Below, one piece after another: positions 1-9,116 of a stretch of 64,000 bases of DNA. The notes under the pieces were generated by a model. It made no database searches and was not told the origin of the DNA. It saw only the letters and a program-made list of their open reading frames with translations. Both the position numbers and the translations under genes were made by a program. The stretch comes from Rubellimicrobium rubrum (GTDB lineage Bacteria > Pseudomonadota > Alphaproteobacteria > Rhodobacterales > Rhodobacteraceae): NCBI RefSeq assembly GCF_006152115.1, contig NZ_VDFU01000016.1, forward strand, positions 1 to 64,000, written 5' to 3'. Position 1 is the first letter of the stretch, and each line of letters starts with the position of its first letter.

Positions 1-317
1 CGGAAAAGGGCCAGGGCACACGCTGGCGCCTTCTGCCAGCCGAAGCACGGCAGAAGGGCGAGCCCCGGCTTCCAGGCGCCGGCTCGAGTGCCCCCGGTTC
101 AGGGTGCCATCGATGGTGAGCTTCAGGAGGTCGGCCGGATCGTAGCCCGGCCTGCCGCCTTTGGGCGGACGCGGGCGAAGCCGGCGGCTGCAACGTCCAA
201 CACGTCGACAAAGGCCTTGATGACGCGGACCGGGTTGCCCGGGCTCACATCGTCGTCCACCCCCTCCGGCAGGAGAAGGAGCAGCGAGCGGCCATGCCCA
301 GACAGATGTGCCATGGC
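1..317 (-). pseudogene. IS1182-family transposase, N-terminal fragment (runs off left edge)
   Basis: Reading leftward from about 317, the translation carries the typical N-terminus of IS1182 transposases: a run of Leu and Pro, then residues like VDDDVSPGNPVRVIKAFVD and LDVAAAGFARV, then after a frameshift near 145 PGYDPADLLKL and SSRRLE. The frameshift is visible because the first frame ends in a stop at 123 while the family sequence resumes in the next frame. The catalytic domain is not in this piece and the gene is cut by the window edge. It cannot be active as seen. The C-terminal half of the same family lies at 23.8-24.9 kb. Recognition is from family knowledge, not a search. Confidence 0.7.
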
Positions 318-359
318 CGAGACTGCCACGGCGGCTCACACGTCCGAACAACCCGCGAG

Positions 360-376
360 GTTCTCACACAGTCCGC
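360..376. repeat. Candidate terminal inverted repeat of the IS1182-type element (transposase-start side)
   Basis: On the minus strand, reading toward the transposase start, this 17-mer begins GCGGACTGTGTGAGAAC. A 17-mer at 23717-23733, next to the C-terminal transposase fragment, reads GCAGACCGTGTGAGGAC toward that gene on the plus strand, matching at 14 of 17 positions. The orientations are what terminal inverted repeats need. This would put the outer edge of the left fragment near 376. Confidence 0.55.
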
Positions 377-418
377 ATGATCGGCGCGCGCGCCCGCTGG
401 ATGTCTCTCGCGATCGGC

Positions 419-1750
419 TCACCCGGTCACCCGCGCATCGACCCCGTATTGCGGCCGCGCGCCAAGGTGGTCGCGCAGTGTCGTGCCCTCGTAGTCCAGG
501 TGGAAGAGCCCCCGCTCCTGAAGGATGGGCACCACCCCGTCGACAAAGGCGTCGAGCCCGCCCTCGTAGACGTCGGGGATGACCCAGAAGCCATCGGCGG
601 CCTCGGCCTCGAACCATTCCTGCATGTGATCGGCGACCTCGGTCACGGGACCAACCACCACCGGCTGATAGTCGATCACGCCGTGGGCCAGGACGTCGCG
701 CAGGCTCCAGCCGTCTCGGGCGACCTCCAGAGCGCGAACCGCTCGCGGATCGCCGCCGGCCGCATGGGCCCTGGACAGCTGCTCGGGCGACAGCGGATCA
801 TCCAGCCGCGCCGGATCGATCCGCACCCCCAGCATCTGCTGCAGATACATCGCGCGCTGCGGGAACATCCGCCCGGTCAGCGTGATCCGGCGATCCAGCG
901 CCGCACGCTTGTCCTTGGCGATGGTCGTCATCAACCCGGGAAAGAACTTGATCTCGTCGGGGTCGCGACCCGCTCGCTCAGTGGCCTCGCGGAACGCACG
1001 GCGTTGGGCGCGGGCCTCCTCGATCGTGAACGCCGCGGCGATGAAGCCGCTGGCATAGCGGCCCGCGAGGCTGAGGGCGTTCGGGCTGGGCCCCCCGGCG
1101 TGGAAGATGACCGGCTGCCCCTGTTCCGAGGGCGGGATGTAGAGCGGCCCGCGGGAGGCCACGAACTCTCCACCAAGGTTGATCGGCGCGATCTCCTCGT
1201 CCTTGGCGTATTCGCCGGTCTCCGGATCAGCCACCCAGGCGTCCTTGCCCCAGCTGCCCCACAAGGCCTGCACGATCTGGATCATTTCATGAGCGCGGCC
1301 GTAGCGGTCCGCGCTGGACGGGATCCGCTGGCCGTAGTTCGCCGCGACCTCCGGGCTCGCCGAGGTGACGGCGTTCCAGCCCGTGCGCCCATGATTCATG
1401 ATGTCGAGGGCCTTGAAGTGCCGGGCGAGGTTGAAGGCCTCGTTGAACGTGGTCGAGCCGGTGGCGACCATGCCGATGCGCTCGGTGCCGCGCGCGACGG
1501 CGGCCAGCGTCATCATCACGTCGAGGTTGAAGCCAGAGGGCTCATACCTGATGTCGCCCCCGGCGGCATGGGGACCGTCGGGCAGGAACAGGAACTGGAA
1601 CTTGCCGCGCTCGGCGGCCTGGGCTTGGCGGACCTTGGCATCGAAGCTGGTATAGGCGCGGGGGTCCACGCCGGGCATCCGCCACGCCTCGGCCAGCGCG
1701 CCGTAGCCGTTGCCCAGATGCATGCCAATGATCATCTGCCGCTTGCTCAT
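419..1750 (-). CDS. FMN-dependent monooxygenase, NtaA/SnaA/DszA family (luciferase-like)
   Basis: 443 aa, the usual length of the two-component FMN monooxygenases that act on nitrilotriacetate, sulfones or similar small substrates with reduced FMN from a partner reductase. Family features are the N-terminal start of a TIM barrel (residues around MIIGMHLGNGYG), a middle segment with HGRTGWNAVTS, and the late segment with ADHMQEWFEAEAADGFWVI. GAGG ahead of the ATG supports the start. It is the last gene of a leftward run behind MarR, an NADP oxidoreductase and an efflux pump, 45 bases after the pump. A relative lies in the sulfur operon at 11.7-13.1 kb. The substrate cannot be read from sequence. 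Confidence 0.88.
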   Translation of the reverse strand: MSKRQMIIGMHLGNGYGALAEAWRMPGVDPRAYTSFDAKVRQAQAAERGKFQFLFLPDGPHAAGGDIRYEPSGFNLDVMMTLAAVARGTERIGMVATGSTTFNEAFNLARHFKALDIMNHGRTGWNAVTSASPEVAANYGQRIPSSADRYGRAHEMIQIVQALWGSWGKDAWVADPETGEYAKDEEIAPINLGGEFVASRGPLYIPPSEQGQPVIFHAGGPSPNALSLAGRYASGFIAAAFTIEEARAQRRAFREATERAGRDPDEIKFFPGLMTTIAKDKRAALDRRITLTGRMFPQRAMYLQQMLGVRIDPARLDDPLSPEQLSRAHAAGGDPRAVRALEVARDGWSLRDVLAHGVIDYQPVVVGPVTEVADHMQEWFEAEAADGFWVIPDVYEGGLDAFVDGVVPILQERGLFHLDYEGTTLRDHLGARPQYGVDARVTG

Positions 1751-1795
1751 TGAAACCTCGAAGAAATAGGGGTGCAGGGCCGGCCTCAGGGCGCC

Positions 1796-3271
1796 CTAAT
1801 GGGCGGCCATGGGCAGGCCGGTGGCGGCAACCTTGCGGGGGATCAGCAGGGCCATGACCAGCGCGACCACGACGAAGCCGCTGCCGACCAGGTAGGCCCG
1901 CTGGGCGCCGTGCGCTATCGCCGGGCCCAGGCCTTCCCCGGCCGTCACGTAGCCTGCGCTGGCTGCGGCCATGATCGAGAAGGTGATGGCGATGCCGGCC
2001 GCGCCTGTGAGCTGCTGGATGGTGTTGATAATGGCGCTGCCGTGCGGGAGCAGGTGCTTGTCCAGGGAGCCGAGCGAGGCGGCGAAGACCGGCGTCCACA
2101 GGAGGGCCTGGCCGACGATGATGAACATGTAGGTCGCCAGCAGGAGCCCAATCGGCGTCCCCGGGGCGAGGGTCGACAGGAACAACAGTCCGGCGGCATC
2201 GATAATCGCGCCCGTGACCATGAGAGGTCGGGGCCCCATGCGATCATAGAAGCGGCCGACGATGATCGAGACGAGGGTGATGGTCAGGCCGCCGGGCAAC
2301 ATGAACAGACCGGTCTGGAGCGGGCTCAGGCCGTAGGAGGTCTGAAGAACGACCGGCATGAGGGTCATCATGCCGGTGGCTGGCGTCATGAAGAACACCG
2401 CGACGAGGGCCGAGACGCTGAAGGTGCGGATCCCGAACGGGCGCAGGTCGAGCTGGGCCCGGTCGATCTTCTGCAACTGCACCTGTCGTAAGACGAACAG
2501 GGCGATGCCGACCACGCCTATCGCCATGGCGGTCCAGGGAGACACCGGGGCGTGGCCGCCCGCGCCCTCGCCGACCGAGGCGAGCCCGTAGACGAGGCTG
2601 GCGAAGCCTACTGCCGAGAGGAGGAGGGAGAGCAGATCGAGCTTCGCCTGGCGCGGCGTGCCGGGCACCCGGAGCATCCGGTCGCCTACGACCAGGCAGA
2701 GGGCGGCGATTGGCACGATGGCGATGAACAACCACCGCCAGCTTCCCAGCGACAGGATGGCGCCGGCCACGGTCGGCCCCAGGGCGGGGGCCGCCGAGGT
2801 GGCGACGGTCAGAAGGGCCATCATGCGCCCGTTGCGGGACGGCGGAACCAGGGTGGCGACGGCGGTGAAGCCCAGCGGCAGCAGGATCGCGGTGCCGACC
2901 GCCTGGACGATGCGGCCGACCAGCAGGACTACGAAGCCGGGCGAGACCGCAGCAATGACCGTGCCAGCCAGGAACAGCGCCATCCCCAGCGTGTAGACGG
3001 TGCGCATCCGGAACCGCTCATTGAGGACGCCGGTGGCCGGGATCACTACGGCCATGGTCAGCATGTAGCCCGTAGTCAGCCACTGGGCCGTCGACGCCGT
3101 GATGCCGAGCGCGTCCATGACGCGCGGCAGGGCCACGGCCATGAGCATCTCGTTGAGGATCACGGTAAAGGTGGAGGCGACCAGCACGCCGATGGCTATG
3201 GCAACTCCCGGAGCGAGCCTTTCGCTCGACCCGCCTGCAAGGGCCGCAGGGGGCATGGCAATATCGGCCAT
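1796..3271 (-). CDS. DHA2-family MFS multidrug efflux transporter (EmrB/QacA type)
   Basis: 491 aa with about 14 hydrophobic helices, matching the DHA2 drug:proton antiporters of the inner membrane. The motif GRIVQAVGTAILLPLG in the first half and the long central loop before the last six helices fit the family. It sits between the NADP oxidoreductase (113 bases upstream) and the flavin monooxygenase, so it probably exports a toxic compound that the neighbouring enzymes also handle. The start codon at 3271 overlaps an AT-rich motif shared with the marR promoter. ATG at 3256 is an alternative start but has no visible ribosome site. Confidence 0.9.
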   Translation of the reverse strand: MADIAMPPAALAGGSSERLAPGVAIAIGVLVASTFTVILNEMLMAVALPRVMDALGITASTAQWLTTGYMLTMAVVIPATGVLNERFRMRTVYTLGMALFLAGTVIAAVSPGFVVLLVGRIVQAVGTAILLPLGFTAVATLVPPSRNGRMMALLTVATSAAPALGPTVAGAILSLGSWRWLFIAIVPIAALCLVVGDRMLRVPGTPRQAKLDLLSLLLSAVGFASLVYGLASVGEGAGGHAPVSPWTAMAIGVVGIALFVLRQVQLQKIDRAQLDLRPFGIRTFSVSALVAVFFMTPATGMMTLMPVVLQTSYGLSPLQTGLFMLPGGLTITLVSIIVGRFYDRMGPRPLMVTGAIIDAAGLLFLSTLAPGTPIGLLLATYMFIIVGQALLWTPVFAASLGSLDKHLLPHGSAIINTIQQLTGAAGIAITFSIMAAASAGYVTAGEGLGPAIAHGAQRAYLVGSGFVVVALVMALLIPRKVAATGLPMAAH

Positions 3272-3286
3272 AATATAGCTTTCTAC
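3271..3286 (-). promoter_or_regulatory. Candidate MarR operator at the efflux-pump start
   Basis: On the minus strand this 16-mer reads GTAGAAAGCTATATTA and matches 13 of 16 bases of a site at 4633-4648 upstream of marR. It lies across the start of the MFS gene in an AT-rich patch within GC-rich DNA. A shared site before the regulator and the pump suggests one regulon. Binding is inference. Confidence 0.35.
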
Positions 3287-3384
3287 TATCTAGCGCACGA
3301 GGCTATGGGTCGTGCTTAGGGGTGAGATGGGTTGGAAGGGCAGCGCAGGTCACCTGCCTTGTGAGCGGGCGACCGGGGTTGATG

Positions 3385-4119
3385 TCAAGCCGACAGCGCG
3401 CGATTGGTCGCGACGATCTCGGCTTGGGGCGGCATGGCCGTGGCCGTCGCGAACCGCGCCATGATGGTGTCGCGGTTCCGGGGCGCGCGGTCCCTGTCGG
3501 CGGCGGCCAGCGCCGCCCTCAGGTCCTCAAGGCCAAGCTCGGTGCAGTAGGCGGGGGTGCCGGGCTGGAAGCGCCAGGACTGCGCCAGAGGGCCTGCATC
3601 GACGGTATCGAAGCCGGTGAGGTCTACGAGTTCCACCGCGATCCTCTTTGCGGCGGGATCGTCCCCGGCGATGGGAATGGCGATCCGGCCCGGCGCGCCG
3701 CTCTCGGCGCCGCTGTTGGCCAGCGTCTGCGCCAGAAGGGCGTTCCACGCCTTGATGAGCGGGCGTCCCACCTGCGCGCTGGCCCAAGCGGTCTCGGGCG
3801 TGCCCTCGTCGACCTCGCCGATGTGGCCGTCACGGGCGGGATAGTAGTTCGACGTGTCGATCACGACGGCGCCCTGGGGCACGCCGGCGAGGAGGCCGGA
3901 CAGGCCCGGCATCTTCGCGAACGGGACGGAGAGGATGATCACCTCGGCGTCCTGCCCGGCCTCCCCTGGCGTCGCGGCGTGGATGGAGGTTCCGCGCACG
4001 GTGTCCTGAAGGCTCTCCGGTCCGCGGGAGTTCGCCAGCCGGACCTCGTGGCCGGCCGCCGCCAGCGTCCGGGCCAGCTGCCCGCCGATCTGTCCGGCGC
4101 CGATGATGCCGATCTTCAT
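3385..4119 (-). CDS. NADP-dependent oxidoreductase, F420-dependent NADP reductase-like (Rossmann)
   Basis: 244 aa. The N-terminus MKIGIIGAGQIGG carries the dinucleotide-binding GxGxxG at residues 7-12, followed by NSRGPESL, typical of the NADPH-dependent F420 reductase / NADP oxidoreductase (COG2085) family. The C-terminal part resembles the family's substrate domain. In non-F420 bacteria such proteins reduce unknown substrates with NADPH. It begins 11 bases after the marR stop and is very likely co-transcribed with it. A role in supplying reduced flavin or detoxifying the pump substrate is possible but unproven. Confidence 0.82.
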   Translation of the reverse strand: MKIGIIGAGQIGGQLARTLAAAGHEVRLANSRGPESLQDTVRGTSIHAATPGEAGQDAEVIILSVPFAKMPGLSGLLAGVPQGAVVIDTSNYYPARDGHIGEVDEGTPETAWASAQVGRPLIKAWNALLAQTLANSGAESGAPGRIAIPIAGDDPAAKRIAVELVDLTGFDTVDAGPLAQSWRFQPGTPAYCTELGLEDLRAALAAADRDRAPRNRDTIMARFATATAMPPQAEIVATNRALSA

Positions 4120-4130
4120 TCCGTATCCTG

Positions 4131-4574
4131 TCAGGCTTGATCCTTCGCCGGATGGGCGAAGTTCTGAAGGGTGTCGCGCAGCGCGACGAGGTCGCCGTCC
4201 GTCATCTGGCAGGCGCTCTTGATCTTGTCCGAGACGGCCCAGACCTCGTCCCGGATGCTGGCCCCGGCTGGTGTCAGGTCGACGAGAACACGACGCTCAT
4301 CGGCCGGATCGCGCCTGCGCGTCACCATCCCGCAGCCCTCCAGGCGCTTGAGCAGCGGCGTGATCGTGCCGGTGTCCATGCCGAGCGTGGCGCCCAGGTC
4401 GCCCACCGAACGGGGGCTGTCACCGTAAAGCTCCAGCATCACCAGATACTGGGGAAAGGTCAGTCCGAGCGGCTCGAGGAAGGGCTTGTGCATCCGCGCC
4501 ATCCGCCCTGCGGCTCCGTAAAGGGCGAACGAGATCTGCATGCCGACGCGCTGGGACGTGCTGCTCCTGCTCAC
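4131..4574 (-). CDS. MarR-family regulator, OhrR-like but without the redox cysteine
   Basis: 147 aa. The N-terminus QISFALYGAAGRMARMHKPF and the segment LTFPQYLVMLELYGDSPRSV resemble OhrR, the organic-peroxide sensor, followed by the winged helix (DTGTITPLLKRLE, DPADERRVLVDLT). OhrR proteins have a reactive Cys in the position equivalent to QLCFALY; here it is Ser, and no other Cys lies in that helix. The protein therefore probably senses a ligand rather than peroxide. It heads a leftward operon with an oxidoreductase and an efflux pump. An AT-rich candidate operator lies about 60 bases upstream. Confidence 0.88.
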   Translation of the reverse strand: MSRSSTSQRVGMQISFALYGAAGRMARMHKPFLEPLGLTFPQYLVMLELYGDSPRSVGDLGATLGMDTGTITPLLKRLEGCGMVTRRRDPADERRVLVDLTPAGASIRDEVWAVSDKIKSACQMTDGDLVALRDTLQNFAHPAKDQA

Positions 4575-4632
4575 CTTGGGCTCCTTGTGCCAAACAGGCG
4601 CCGGGGCGCCAAAGCTTCTAGCTCGATATAAG

Positions 4633-4648
4633 GTAGCACGCTATATAA
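4633..4648 (+). promoter_or_regulatory. Candidate MarR operator upstream of marR
   Basis: The 16-mer GTAGCACGCTATATAA contains the inverted core TAGC-AC-GCTA inside an AT-rich patch, about 60 bases ahead of the marR start. A near copy (13 of 16) lies at the start of the efflux gene. This fits an autoregulated MarR circuit but rests on pattern alone. Confidence 0.4.
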
Positions 4649-4654
4649 ATCCAG

Positions 4655-5761
4655 AGGGAAGATCCAGGCGAAGCACGGCGCGAAGGTCACCCAGATTGCC
4701 AGGAGCCCGCCCACGACGCCCGCCACCGGGTGCGAGAGCAGGCCCGGGATCACGGCACGCGCCCATGAAGCCTACAAACTGCAGCACCATGATGAGGGGC
4801 CCGGGCGTGGTCTCGGCTAGGCCGAGGCCGTCCAGCATCTCGCCGGGCCTGAGCCAGCCGTAGGTACCCACGGCCCCGTGCGCCACATAGGCCAGCACGG
4901 CGTAGGCGCCGCTGAAGGTGACCACGGCCATCTGGCCGAAGAACACCGCGATGTCGGTGAAGACATTGTCAGGTTCAGCAAGGAGCAGGAGGGCGGCTAC
5001 CGGCGTAAGCCAGAGCGCCAGCGCCACCATGCCAGCCCGGATGGTGCCTCGGCGAGTGGGAGGCGGGAAGTCGGCCAACTCCTCGCCCAAAAGGGTCTCG
5101 GCATCGGCGACATGGATCTTACCGACCGCTCTGTGCACACCCCCGCCCTGGAAGGCCGAGAGCCCAGACCTCTCCCCAACCTAGCCGATGAGGGCCACCT
5201 CGAGCACGATGGAGGGGAAGGGCACGCCCAGGAAGAAGATCGCCACTAAGGAGAGCGCCGCCAGTGCCGCCGTGACGTTGTTCTTCAGCGCCCGCTTGCC
5301 GATCCGCACCACGGCTTGGAGCACGATGGCCAGCACCGCCGCTTTCAGGCCTAAGACGATGCCGGCGACGATGCCCACGTCGCCATGAAGCGCGTAGATG
5401 ATGCTGAGCGCCATGATCGACACGACTCCGGGCAGCACGAACAGCGCGCCCGCAATCACGCCACCCCAGGTCCGATGCATGAGCCAGCCGGTTTGGACGG
5501 CGAGCTGCTGCGCCTCAGGACCGGGCAGGAGCATGCAGACGTTGAGCGCGTGCAGGAAGCGGCCGTCCCCCAGCCAGCGCTTCTCCTCTACGAGGATGCG
5601 TGCATGACGGCGATCTGGCCCGCGGGCCCGCCGAAGGACAGGAGCGCGATGCGCGCCCAAGTGCGGATGGCCTCGCTCAGCGTTGGGAACGCTGCCCGTG
5701 AAACCGGGGTGGCAGGACCGGCGATCATCCCCGCCTCCTGGGTGATCCTGACATCGCTCAT
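4655..5761 (-). pseudogene. chrA: Chromate transporter ChrA, decayed
   Basis: The minus-strand translation starts MSDVRITQEAGMIAGPA and continues in ChrA-like sequence (ALLSFGGPAGQIAVMHA, then RWLGDGRFLHALNVCMLLPG, later ETTPGPLIMVLQFVGFMGA). It is broken by a frameshift near 5604, an in-frame TAG at 5181-5183, another frameshift near 4760, and loss of the C-terminal end near 4655, where the marR promoter region begins. ChrA is an inner-membrane chromate efflux protein of about 400 aa. With four lesions it is not functional. Its ATG overlaps the TGA of the chrB remnant (ATGA), preserving the old chrB-chrA operon. Confidence 0.82.
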
Positions 5762-6192
5762 GGCGCCGCTCCCGCCTTGGCGCTGGGCCAGTTGTGGGTC
5801 TCACTGGTGGTATCACGCGCCCAGCGGTAGAAGGCGTCATAGAGCCCCATCCCGGCCTCGAGTTGTTCGAGGTCACTTGCATACATGAGCGAGAGGCCGC
5901 GAGCAGGCCCGCCGCCTCGGGTGCCAAGTCGGGTCGAGCGGTGTCCGCGCCGCGCACGATGGCGGCCAGCCGGTCGAGCGCCGGGAGCGAAAGGCCGAAC
6001 TCCACCAGCAGCGTGTCGAAAGTGCAAAGCCCGCCCTGGTGGCTCCAGAACGCGCCTTCGACATCGTTTGGCATAGCCCCCAACTGCTCGGCCACGCTGG
6101 CGACTTCGGAGGGGGCGACGTAGAGGAACACAGCCCGGGGGTCGATGAAGCGGCGGATGAGCCAGGGGCAGGCGATGCGGTCGATCTTACAC
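5758..6192 (-). pseudogene. chrB: ChrB C-terminal domain (chromate-resistance regulator), fragment
   Basis: From about 6190 the translation reads KIDRIACPWLIRRFIDPRA, then FLYVAPSEVASVAEQLGAMP and a segment with WSHQGGLCTFDTLLVEFGL; after a frameshift near 5890 it resumes as YASDLEQLEAGMGLYDAFYRW. This is the Chrome_Resist domain that forms the C-terminal half of ChrB. No start codon is in frame upstream because a stop lies just before the domain, and the N-terminal half is absent. It precedes the broken chrA with an ATGA overlap. Confidence 0.8.
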
Positions 6193-6315
6193 CCTCTCCA
6201 TCATGCCGGCCAGAATGCTTCTTGCAGAGAGTTCCAGCCAGACTGGCTTGGGCCTTTTGCCATCCTGTGCCCGTAGGTCATGACCAGCGGCAGCCAAAGC
6301 AGGCGCGACCCCGCT

Positions 6316-7047
6316 TCAGAGAGCCGGGGCTGCGCTTCGCAGGTGCAGGTAGTCCGGCGTGAACTCGCCCAACCGGGCCAGCGCGTCCCAGTCATGGATG
6401 GTGAGCTGGCCTTGGCCGAAGGAGACCAGCCCTCGGGCCCGGAGATCCTGCAAGGTGCGGTTGACGTGGACATGGGACAGTCCCGTCGCCTCGCTCAGGC
6501 CTGCCTGCGTGAGGGCGAGAGCGCAGGTTCCCTCGGCCGCCAGACCCGCCGCCTCCATCCGCGCCATCATCTCGCAGAAGAGGTGGGCCAACCGGCCGAG
6601 TGCCTGCCTCCGGGCCACGTTGACCACCCATTCGCGGTAGATCGCGCCGTCCACCAGGGTGGACCGCCAGAGCGCGGCCGCGAGCCTGGGGTGACGCTCA
6701 CAGAAGCCCCGCAGGTCGCTGTGCGCCATAAAGGCCAGCACGCAGTTGCTGAGCGCCCCGATGTCGCAGTCCAGCACCTCAAGGTGAAGGCTTTGGAGGT
6801 CGGGCATGTCGCCGGGGATGTGGAAGGCCGTGATCTGGACCTCTCCATCCCGCATCGTCTTCGAGGTGCTGAGCAGGCCCTCCAGGATGACGAAAGAGCG
6901 GCGGGGCTGGTCCCCGGCCCAACTCGGCCCTTCTCCGGCCTTGAAGTCCTGCAAGTAGAATGGGACCTCGTTGACGGAAAGACGGTCGGCAGGGGTGAGC
7001 ACGATCTCGCGCTCGAGTCTGGCGATAAGCGGATGGGCAGTTCGCAT
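6316..7047 (-). CDS. Crp/Fnr-family transcriptional regulator
   Basis: 243 aa from the ATG at 7047, preferred over the upstream ATG at 7092 because GGAG precedes it and the paralogue at 19.1-19.9 kb starts equivalently. It has an N-terminal cyclic-nucleotide-type beta barrel (about 1-140) and a C-terminal Crp helix-turn-helix (LTQAGLSEATGLSHVHVNRT). No Fnr-type four-Cys cluster is visible, so it is not an iron-sulfur oxygen sensor. It lies next to a DUF6894 gene at 7168-7434, a pairing repeated at 18.8-19.9 kb. Target genes are unknown. Confidence 0.9.
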   Translation of the reverse strand: MRTAHPLIARLEREIVLTPADRLSVNEVPFYLQDFKAGEGPSWAGDQPRRSFVILEGLLSTSKTMRDGEVQITAFHIPGDMPDLQSLHLEVLDCDIGALSNCVLAFMAHSDLRGFCERHPRLAAALWRSTLVDGAIYREWVVNVARRQALGRLAHLFCEMMARMEAAGLAAEGTCALALTQAGLSEATGLSHVHVNRTLQDLRARGLVSFGQGQLTIHDWDALARLGEFTPDYLHLRSAAPAL

Positions 7048-7167
7048 TCTGCAACTCCACGCTGAGCAGGCGGGAGCACAGGAGTGTCTCACAGTCGCCG
7101 AAGGGCCACGAACGTGCCGGCGATGTTTACAGCATACATCAATAACCTCGGTGCCCTCTAACTTGTG

Positions 7168-7434
7168 TTAGTGCCTCACAACGGCCCCACGGCTCTCGGC
7201 GCGAGGGCTCGCCGCAGTGCCCTTGATGCTGAGCGTGCAAACGGTCCCGCCCTGCTCGTCGGTGACGCGCAGCCGCCGTTCGGGCGCACTCCAGAACTGA
7301 CCGTCGATGTCCCGCAGCATCCCGCCGGCATGGGTCACCGCAGCAGAGCGGGCCTGCTCCGGCCCTGCCAGGACGGTGCCTCCCTCGTCTTCGGGATTGG
7401 GCAGGCCTTCGAGGTTGAAGAAGTAGCGGGGCAT
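7168..7434 (-). CDS. DUF6894-family small protein
   Basis: 88 aa from the ATG at 7434, with AGGAAAG upstream. It starts MPRYFFNLEG, has a central LAGPEQARSAAVTHAGGML segment and a late VTDEQGGTVCTL segment, the pattern of the DUF6894 family common in Methylobacterium and Rhodobacteraceae. Function is unknown. A 77-aa relative is at 18772-19005; both lie beside Crp/Fnr genes. Confidence 0.72.
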   Translation of the reverse strand: MPRYFFNLEGLPNPEDEGGTVLAGPEQARSAAVTHAGGMLRDIDGQFWSAPERRLRVTDEQGGTVCTLSIKGTAASPRAESRGAVVRH

Positions 7435-8458
7435 GGATGATCTTTCCTGCTCGCCAACCTCCAAGCGGACACGGATGTTCCCGTTCTTCGGCTGAGTGCC
7501 TGGGCCAGGCACCGGTGCCACGGACAGGACTCGCGGACCATCGTTGCGTTGCCATGACGAGATGAGCAGCACGAAAGCTGCTCCCTATCAATACGATAGC
7601 ACCATGACCACGCCGGGCCCCATGGCTAGGGCCCGCTCGCCGTCTCCTTGTCCCCTCGTCAGAGAGCGCTCGCTTCTATCTAAAGCCAAGTGGAACTCGC
7701 CCGCGAGGTGGGCTTCATGAAGCCCAACGACACACTCATGATCACGAACGGGCCTGCGACGCTCGCCTTGACTGCGCAGCTGCTCTCGCCCGCGCTTTCG
7801 AGGTGGGCCCGCAACGGCTCTGCTCACTCCCCGAATGAGCAAGAGACCACGCCGCATGGCCAAGGCCGGTGCTGGGCGTGATACCACGCCCGCCAGCTGG
7901 TGCGTCCAAGACAGATCCGACCGTGTGCTCCAAGTCTGCCCGTTCAGGATGTCAGAAGAGCACGCTGAACCAAACTGGTTTATCATAAGTTAAAGGGGCA
8001 ACAGCTCGCACTAGGCTCTGCCATGCCTCGCCACACTTAGATTGCCTTCGCGTCTAGCGAGGGAAGCACCTCCGTTGACGATTCCATCCGGCCTTGTCTC
8101 CGTCACGCCTATCCTTTGCCCGAGGATCAAGGCGACAGCAGGTTCCGGCATCTGCTCGACGCCCTTGCACAGCGCCACGAGCGCACGCCACACGATCCCT
8201 AGCGCTGCGCCAAGGTAGGCATCCGTCGAGCCACCGGGCCTCGCGTCTGCCTGGCCGATGCCCTCTTGAGATATCTGACAGATCCGGCCACGTCAGGGGC
8301 CTGACTGCGGTGGATCGGTTCCGGCTGTCTCTGACCGACAAGCTATTCTGGACAGTGAGGCTGATGGTGCGTCCTTTGGGGTATAACCCCGACCGGTCAG
8401 GATCATCGGACACCAGCGTGAGCGGGTCTGGACCCTAGCAGGACAGAACGGCTCCCTG
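7435..8458. other. Gene-free stretch
   Basis: About 1 kb with no ORF I can defend. A minus-strand ORF around 8011-8260 gives plausible residues (GIVWRALVALCKGVEQMPE) but has no recognised family or ribosome site. The stretch lies directly ahead of a broken recombinase and may be remnant DNA of the same insertion. Confidence 0.4.
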
Positions 8459-9030
8459 ATGACCCTCCACGGCCATGCCGACGTGTCCACTGGCGACCAG
8501 GACCTTTCGGTGCGGGAGGGCGCTCTTCGGGCTGCTGGCCGTCCGGTGATCCGCTCCGAGAAGAAGACCGGCATCCAGCGCGAGGGCAGGGCCGAGTTCG
8601 ACATCCTGCTCCAGTTCCTGCGTCCTGGCGATACTCTTGTCATCACCCGCACTGATCGGCTGGCCCGCTCGCTCAGGGATCTTCAGGACATCGTGCATAT
8701 GCTCGAAGCCATGGGCGTGACTCTCGAGGCCGCCGAGCAGCCGGTGGACACCGCCACGGCCGCTGGCAGGGCGTTCTTCGACATGCTGGCGGTGTTTGCC
8801 GAGTTCGAGACGAACCTGCGCCGCGAGCGGCAGATGGAGGGGATCGCGGCTGCCAAGGAGCTGGGCGTGTACACGGGAAGGGAGCCAAAGATCGACCCCG
8901 AGGAAGTGCGGCGCCTGCACATCGAAGAGAAGCGAGCCCCTCAGCCTGTGCCAAACGGATCGGCATCGCCCGTTCGTCGGTGTACAGGTGCCTGCCGAAC
9001 CCCGATCGGGATGTCTCGTCGGATCGCTCC
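8459..9030 (+). pseudogene. Serine recombinase (resolvase/invertase), degraded
   Basis: The frame reads DVSTGDQDLSVREGALRAAG, then LRPGDTLVITRTDRLARSL and VFAEFETNLRRERQMEG, all typical of small serine resolvases. The usual YARVS around the catalytic Ser is altered to HADVS (Ser kept, Arg lost). Near 8935 a frameshift removes the helix-turn-helix, which resumes in another frame as AKRIGIARSSVYRCLPN. The protein is probably inactive and marks an old mobile-element boundary beside the sulfur operon. Confidence 0.78.
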
Positions 9031-9116
9031 GGCTAACACGTCTCGCTCCAGAGCCTGCGGGTCTTCAGGCCCAACCCCAAGCGGGGCCACGTGGACCGCG
9101 GTCCCATCAGATAACC

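Noticed and set aside
308-1753. Long plus-strand ORF opposite the first flavin monooxygenase
   Set aside because: It is antisense to a clear family protein and has no family signal; such shadows are common in GC-rich DNA.
8011-8260. Minus-strand ORF with coding-like residues
   Set aside because: No recognised family and no ribosome site; kept only as a note in the gene-free stretch.
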